This document shows, in pieces, positions 57,583 to 64,000 of a DNA stretch of 64,000 nucleotides. Position 1 is the first letter of the stretch. Every line of letters starts with the position of its first letter. Position numbers and translations under genes: made by a program. The notes under the pieces were generated by a model, which was not told where the DNA came from, ran no database searches, and saw only the letters and a program-made list of their open reading frames with translations. The DNA comes from Phylloscopus collybita (Eukaryota > Chordata > Aves > Passeriformes > Phylloscopidae): contig JAJNNQ010000009.1 of assembly GCA_027886175.1 (NCBI GenBank), positions 29,005,501 through 29,069,500 on the forward strand, written 5' to 3'.

Positions 57583-60500
57583 AATATTGCCTAAGGTATG
57601 TTATAATACGCAATTTTCCCCTACTTTGATGGAATTTCCCCTAGGAAAGATTTGCCTAGGCCTCTCACGCATAGGCACAAAAAGAATTCACATATGCATA
57701 TACAAAAAACTGATGGTCTTAGGGCTAGAGTGAAACAACTGAATTTTTAAGAACCCAGAACATATACATTTAAAGGAGTATCCCTCCAAGCCTTTCATGC
57801 ATGCCTGTTAGAAGTTATTTGACCAAATCTGTTCCAGTAGTGTTAATGGATGCCTCAAAAAATTGCGAGGCAATGACATAATGTGTCTCAAGGGTTGTTG
57901 GTGCCAGTATCTACAGTGGGCTTGTATGCATATTGGGTGGTACATTCCATGTCTGGTCACAAATCTGTAGGATCACCTCAAGTGATCTCAGGATATCTGC
58001 AATGTGTATAAGAGCAACTGTAGAAGGATTTGCTCAGGTAAATGCTAATTTTTCCTTCAATAGAAATTCTTATCTAGGTGAAGTCTTAAAAATTTGCTGA
58101 AAAAAGATTTGGCAGACATAGCCCAGAAATATGACTGAGATGTTACATGTAATTTTGATGATACATAATGAATAAAAAAGACAGAAAAACAACAGTATGA
58201 ACAGATTTAAGCTTCTGTGCATGGTTCTAAGTCCCCAAGTCCAACGATTTATTTGCAACTCCTGCTAGGTTGATGCATTGCTATTATGTTTTTTTTGTTA
58301 AAACATGGGATTTTTATTGCTGTTACTGATTTTTGCATTCAGCAGAAGGCATGTGCTCGCTCAGAGCTTCACTGGCATTGGGCATATTATGTAAGTCACT
58401 CGGGAAGTATTTCATGCACTCATTACACTTTATCAGCACGAAAGGAAGCCCAGAGAATCAAAACAAAAGATTTCACACAGAGCAATAGAAAACAAGATGT
58501 GCTCTGTAGAATATTCATGAAAGGCTTGCAGTATAGCTGAGAGGTATCTGAAGATAGAAGATTTTGTGATAGGATACACATTCCTCAGTCTTAAAAATTG
58601 CATAAGCCACCAGGTACAATTATTCATAGCCTTGCACATCCTCATTTAGTAGTCTTGAAGCATTAAACACTTGTTTATAAAAGACAGAATTCCCTGGGCT
58701 TCATTGATTGTTCTTATGATGCCTTGAAGACAGTGGTAACCATTTAGATTAGTAATACTTGTAACTCTGTACAAGACAGCTGCATATTTTCTGTGACACA
58801 CAGCTGTAGGGAACAAAATATCATTGATGAAAACAAGTTAGAAGAACAAAGAGTTTATTGTAGCCCACACGATGGCTTCAGCTTTGATTCAGCAGTGTTT
58901 GAGACACAGGAGAATAATTTTATGAGCTTGAGCAGAGCCAAAGTGCAATGGTGGAAATTGGTGTAGGAGTCTTTAATGTGTCTTATTTCATTGACATCAA
59001 AAGTAACCAAAAATGAAAAAAGAGAGAAGGTTATAATAAAATGCACATGTTAATATTCATTTGCTAAATTCTGCTAAAGTCTTGTAATCTCAAAGCTAAT
59101 TTAATCCAATTGCCTTTTAGCTACAATGTCTTGCTCCAGCTTCCAAATATAATGACTTTCTAATATAACTTGCACTGTTCTGTATCCAAAGTCGGATTTA
59201 GTCATGCAATTTATTCAATCAGAACCAACATATTTTGTAATTAAGCCTCACACCTGCACAATCTCTATACTAATATATTAATCTATTTTAAGCCTAAAGG
59301 AAAGACAGTTTTAAGTGCAACCCTAAACTGCAATTATATTGTGTAAAGCACAGTATAGATATGCAATTATATTGTGTGAACCATACTATAGGTATGCCAT
59401 ACCACTGCATTCCATTATTTTGGTATTTCATCATAGGCTGGATTGTTTTTTGTTGGTTTGTTTGTTTGTTTGATTGATTGTTTGTTTTGTTGGAGTTTTT
59501 AAATTATTATTATTCATACAGTGTTTCACTATCACAGATAAAATTAAAGACTTGTGGAAAATTAGTGTGCACTGTTTAGTATATATGGAATGTAGACATT
59601 AAAAAATTACCTGAAGAACACATTAAAAAAACATGAAATACAGCAAAGCAGAAAATGTCACTTTTGTCACTGGTTGTTTATTGGTAATTCTAATATGTAT
59701 GTTCTAAGCCCAAGATTTTTGACAGACACTCTTTATAGAAACAGAATGGAAGATGTTTGTGGATATTTAGAGAGTCAGAATTTACTCTAAAAAATTAAGA
59801 GGGAGCTTAATTACTGTCTAAGTATTTCAGTTTTTTTAGCTCTCATTTTTAGATAACATTCTCCTGCCTGCTGGACAAAGAGTTGCAGAAAGGCCTAATC
59901 TAAAAATTCCTTCTTAATTGACAGCATTTTCTCACTGCTTTGCCACCCACTATAAAGGGTGATGCATAGGAACTGCTGATTCTTAACCACATTCAATGCA
60001 CATTGGTGTAAACATCCTATTTTTTGTCTCCATGGCCTGCTTTACAGACCAGGAATGTTTTGGGGTTTTCTGACAGCCAGAAAAGTCACACAATTGTGTG
60101 GGAAATACTTGCAAATGCAGCAAACCACTTAAATACATGGACTTTGTCTGATTTGAAAAAAATAAATTGTAAACATTTGTGTGTACTTGTGAACACCCGT
60201 TGTTTTTCCTGCTTGATTGCTCATTTGCTCTCTTTAATTTTACACCTCATTTTGCCTTTGAAATGTGGCTTTGAAGTAGGGGAAAATATGCATGTTTTCT
60301 GAAGCAATTTGATAAGTCTGCAAGAACCTATGGAAGGCCAAGTTCTCACCATTTCTAAGCTTGCCACTAATGACACAAAGGCGGATCACCAGCAGCGTAT
60401 CGCTCGGAAATCAGAACAGAAAGTACCTGATATAGTTTCTCTTTGAAAACAACAGGCAAAGATATGCTTCTAGGTGGAACTAGGTTCTATTTAAAACTTG

Positions 60501-60611
60501 AAACCTGGTTTGTGGTTGACTGTACTCATCTCTAAATGCCTGTGTGGTAAATGCCTCCTAGTAAAAATCGCTGTGTGGCTTATATCGTAACTTGATATTT
60601 CATCTGGTTAT

Positions 60612-60613
<2 letters not shown>
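57583..60613. other. AT-rich noncoding host DNA
   Basis: No gene recognised. A TTTG run lies at 59450-59492. Confidence 0.5.

Positions 60614-60655
<42 letters not shown>
60614..60655. repeat. Uninterrupted A42 homopolymer
   Basis: Forty-two consecutive A. AGTTTCT follows it, and a copy of AGTTTCT lies about 215 bases upstream near 60437. That might be a short target duplication of a small retrocopy, but no body was recognised. Confidence 0.95.
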
Positions 60656-60661
<6 letters not shown>

Positions 60662-63600
60662 GTAGTTCTGCTTTATGTCTGAGAAAGAAAATGCATCTCT
60701 ATTGATGCTGAAATGCTATCACAACTCTTCAGCATTGATCGACTTCATCTGTGCCCCTTTCAGCAGAAAGAGAGAATTGGAAAAATACTTTAGAGAATTT
60801 AATGCACAAATAAGCACTGTAGGAATTCTATAGTAAGAGAAAAATGGAGACTAAAGGAACTCAGAAAGTCAGGTTGAGTCAAAACATAAACCAGGATTAA
60901 TACTTTCTGTTGCACAAATTTTATGTTTTGGATTTATCTTACAACAATGAAGGATTTGGGTTAAAAAACTAACAAACACATGAGGAAGGATAAAAATACT
61001 AATATGAGGAGAAAGGGAAAAGATTAAAGTGATCACAGGGAGGCAGAAGGGGAGAAACTAGGTAGGAGAGTAAGAAAGAGAGACCAAAAAGAAAAGCCTG
61101 TTCACAAAGAAAAAAACACCAATTCAAGAAATCAGGTGGCCTGACATGTTGTGTCCTAGGACAGTTTTCCAAGAGTTTCCTGTACTCCTTCAACAGCTTC
61201 CCACTTCTGGCTTTCTCTCAGAAGTGGAGGGAAGACTGACTACCTTGATGGCTGCACTCTTGAAATGTTTCCCTTCCTTATTATAATTTAATGGGAAGAT
61301 ATGTAAACAGAATTTGATATCCCAGAAAAATATCCATGCCTTTCCCATGGTAAATCTAAAGAAGTAAAGGATAAGTTTCCTCTACTCCTGCCAGAGTGTG
61401 TAGGTTCACACTGCCTAAATAATTTATTCTTAGAAGAAGAACCTCTCTTTCTCGAATGTGAAATTAAAAAAAAGTCCTCCAGAAAACTGAAATTATTATT
61501 CTTCAAGACAAAAAAATCCTTTCACTTTTACAAGACATGTTCATTTTATCTTAATACCTTTTGTTGAGAGGAAAGGGTTCAAACTGGAAAATTTGGTGAG
61601 GAGTAAACGATTTTGCTCAAAGTGACCTTGCAGCTGGGAATCCTAAGAACGTTGGTGTGGGAAAACTCTATTTATTAAACCTACTGTTGCTCATCCTCTG
61701 CCTGGTTTGAGAAGTAGAATTTCTGTATAGAGATAACACACTCAGGGACATGCTTGAACCTCCTGTTGGGGGAGAGAGATCAAAAAAGCGCAGCCCTGTG
61801 ACAAACTGCTCCTGCAAACGATATCTTGGGTCGGCAGTGACAGGATGGACCAAGCTCGAGGAAACCTGTGTCCCCATGTGTCTCTGCCAGCCAGCATTGT
61901 TAGCAAGGTAATGACATAAATCTACTCTGCATTTCAGCTGGGGTTTGGTGATTGCCCTGCTTACCTCTATGTGGCAATTCAGATGCCTATCATTTCTAAA
62001 ACCTGGTATCAAGAAGGAGAAACAACCAGTGCGCAAACACCTTTGTAAGGGTGTAAAAGTGTTCATTTAGTTTTAGCATAAAATATTTGAGTATATTTTT
62101 CAACTTTTTTCAAAATATGGGCTCTTTAGGATACAGAACAAACAATGTAAAGGGGAGATTTACAAAAAATGTCACTACGCTTGTAAATGCTTATTGATTA
62201 CATATGGAGCTTGCAAATATACAACCAATTGTCAGCTGCAGAAGCAAAATTCAGTTACCTTTGATGATGATGTACCCTGTATCCAGCTTACCTATGTTAT
62301 AGACTGTGTCTTTTCTCCATGACCTTGAAATAGCCCTGTTTTTCTAATTGGAAATTAAAATTCACAGCTGGGAGATGCCCTTGTCATTTATGCATCTATC
62401 ACACAAGATTGTTTTTCAGAAGGAAAGAAATTAATAATGCAAGACTTCTGCTACCCCTCAGTATAAAAACTTCTCAACTTTTGCACAGAAAAGACTCTAC
62501 ATTTAGCTGTTCTCTGTTTTTAAGGATTTTACCTTAATAGGAAATGATCACAATATTAGAAAACAGGGATCAAGTTAACATAATAAATAAAATCTACAAG
62601 ACTTTTATTTATGCTTGTTAATGCCATATTTTGATTCAAAGTATTTAATGAGCTTAGGCTTATTTTAGTAATGAAAAATATGAAATGTATTAATTTTTGT
62701 GAATAATAAAGTGATGTGTGTTGTAGAATAGTTGTTCTCAAGTGGTAATCATCAGGTCTCTAACAGTGACACAATTATGTCCCCAAACCATATTTCCATA
62801 TAGTATTATGATTTAAAGGTTTAAAAATAAGAATGTACTTGGTCCCCCCAAAATGTTCATGGTTGTTATGATTGAGAGGTTTGCAAACTTTGGTATGGGA
62901 TAAATTAATGACTATACAGGCCTTCAGTGTGTATCAGCATTGTGACAAACACCCTGCTTTCAGGTTATTTTCAAATCTGGCCTTCCATTTTTCAATTTTT
63001 TTTTTCTTCAAAAAAAGGACTTAGCAGACTGAAATCTGACAAGGAATTTTCTAGCAAAATATATTGATAGACCTCCATCAAAATAAAGTGACATTAAATA
63101 TTTTTTGTATGTCAAACAATCTAGCTGCCTGATCTAATGGGATCTCATATGACAATTTGTACAAGATAGAGGTACAATAAAAATGTGGCTTAGGAATCAA
63201 AAGGCTGTCAATATACCTTACAACACTATTGAATTTCAGTTTTTCAAACTGCTAAAATATCATGAAGTTATAGACTAATAAAATGACAATGATACATAAG
63301 ATCCCATAGATCTTAACTTTAAAAGAAACAAAAAAAAGAGGTATATATTCTTTATATAACTTTTTTTTTTTTTTCAGAAACTGTGTCTCGTTTTAACTAC
63401 TTGTTACCAGTCAGAGAACATTACACTAGCAATATTAACTTGTTTGCTAAATTTCTCTTTATTGTTAGTTCTTACTGAAATTGTTTACTTGTATCCAGGT
63501 GTTTTTTGGAGTTTCATGAGGAAGCCGAGTAAAAGACAGCCATAAGTGATGTATGTGTGTACAATAACTGTTGATATATGTTACTGGAAGTAAAATATTC

Positions 63601-64000
63601 AGCTTGTGTATTTGGCAAATTACACATTTGCACTGTTCTCTCCTTGATCAGTGAATGGCAGGAAATCTGATGATGCTATCTAAAAGTGAAGCATTTGTGA
63701 GACAACACTGGTTTACTGCTGTGGATATAACATAGTGAATATAAAGAGGAAACACTGAGGAAATCAGTGTTTTGTCATGAGACCCATGATGTTAATGAAG
63801 GTGAAGACGATGTCGTTCCTCACTGGGCAGAAGGTATCAGACAGGCCAGGAGAGTGCAATACAAGCAGGTGGTCTGGTGTGTTTTCTTACATTACTGTAG
63901 GATTATACTGTAAGGCTATGAAAATGCACAGGGAAATAATACCTCAGATCAATGCTAAGCTGCAACATTTAATGGACCAAAGCAAAAATGTTTTCAGAGG
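60656..64000. other. AT-rich noncoding host DNA with one unexplained ORF
   Basis: Nothing recognised except the 132-codon minus-strand frame at 61668-62066 (separate entry). T runs lie near 63361-63374. Confidence 0.5.
61668..62066 (-). other. Unassigned 132-codon ORF
   Basis: ATG at 62066 opens the longest frame in the window that is not explained by a transposon or simple repeat. The product has no recognised motif. The final codons overlap AATAAA (61674-61679 region), and the segment is GC-richer than its flanks. It may be part of a degraded LTR or other repeat rather than a gene. Confidence 0.2.

Noticed and set aside
1..64000. CRISPR arrays, bacterial operons, tRNA or rRNA genes
   Set aside because: None seen. 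Sequence character is vertebrate nuclear DNA. The tandem hexamers at 34 kb have no spacers.

Overview
The window looks like bird nuclear DNA, probably a songbird. It is AT-rich and gene-poor, with old CR1 LINE fragments ending in the avian ATTCTRTG-type tail, ERVL-like solo LTRs flanked by 5-bp duplications, and long homopolymer and A/C- or G/T-rich tracts. I recognise no host gene with certainty. A few exon-like open segments with splice-like borders (about 21.4-21.9 kb, 27.5-27.7 kb and 40.2 kb) are reported as weak candidates only.

The dominant feature is a complete, very young endogenous retrovirus on the minus strand at 47883-57179 (9297 bp). Its two 674-bp LTRs differ at one position and are flanked by the 5-bp duplication CTAAC. 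It integrated into an older CR1 element, whose two halves lie at 47826-47882 and 57180-57582. Read right to left on the minus strand it has: 5' LTR, lysine-tRNA-type primer binding site, leader with a splice donor, gag, a -1 frameshift site (A AAA AAC), one fused dUTPase-like/protease/RT/RNase H/integrase frame, a splice acceptor, env, polypurine tract and 3' LTR. pol and env are uninterrupted. gag has one in-frame amber codon between the matrix/proline-rich part and a GC-rich Ala/Pro segment leading to capsid. Pol looks class II (beta/alpha-like) and Env is of the gamma-type CX6CC class, closest in style to avian alpharetroviruses, so the element looks like a mosaic.

Region by region: 1-9.08 kb is featureless AT-rich DNA with simple repeats. 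9.5-10.07 kb holds a CR1 reverse-transcriptase remnant. 10-19 kb has nothing recognised. 18992-19700 is a solo LTR. 19.7-28.9 kb holds weak exon candidates, an inverted repeat pair (24.85/25.7 kb), a CR1 tail and an A/C tract. 28924-29959 is a second solo LTR. 31.2-31.9 kb is a CR1 3' part. 33.99-34.43 kb is a 444-bp hexanucleotide array. 34.4-47.8 kb is mostly featureless with low-complexity tracts. 47.8-57.6 kb is CR1 plus provirus. 57.6-64 kb is featureless apart from a 42-A run and one unexplained 132-codon ORF.
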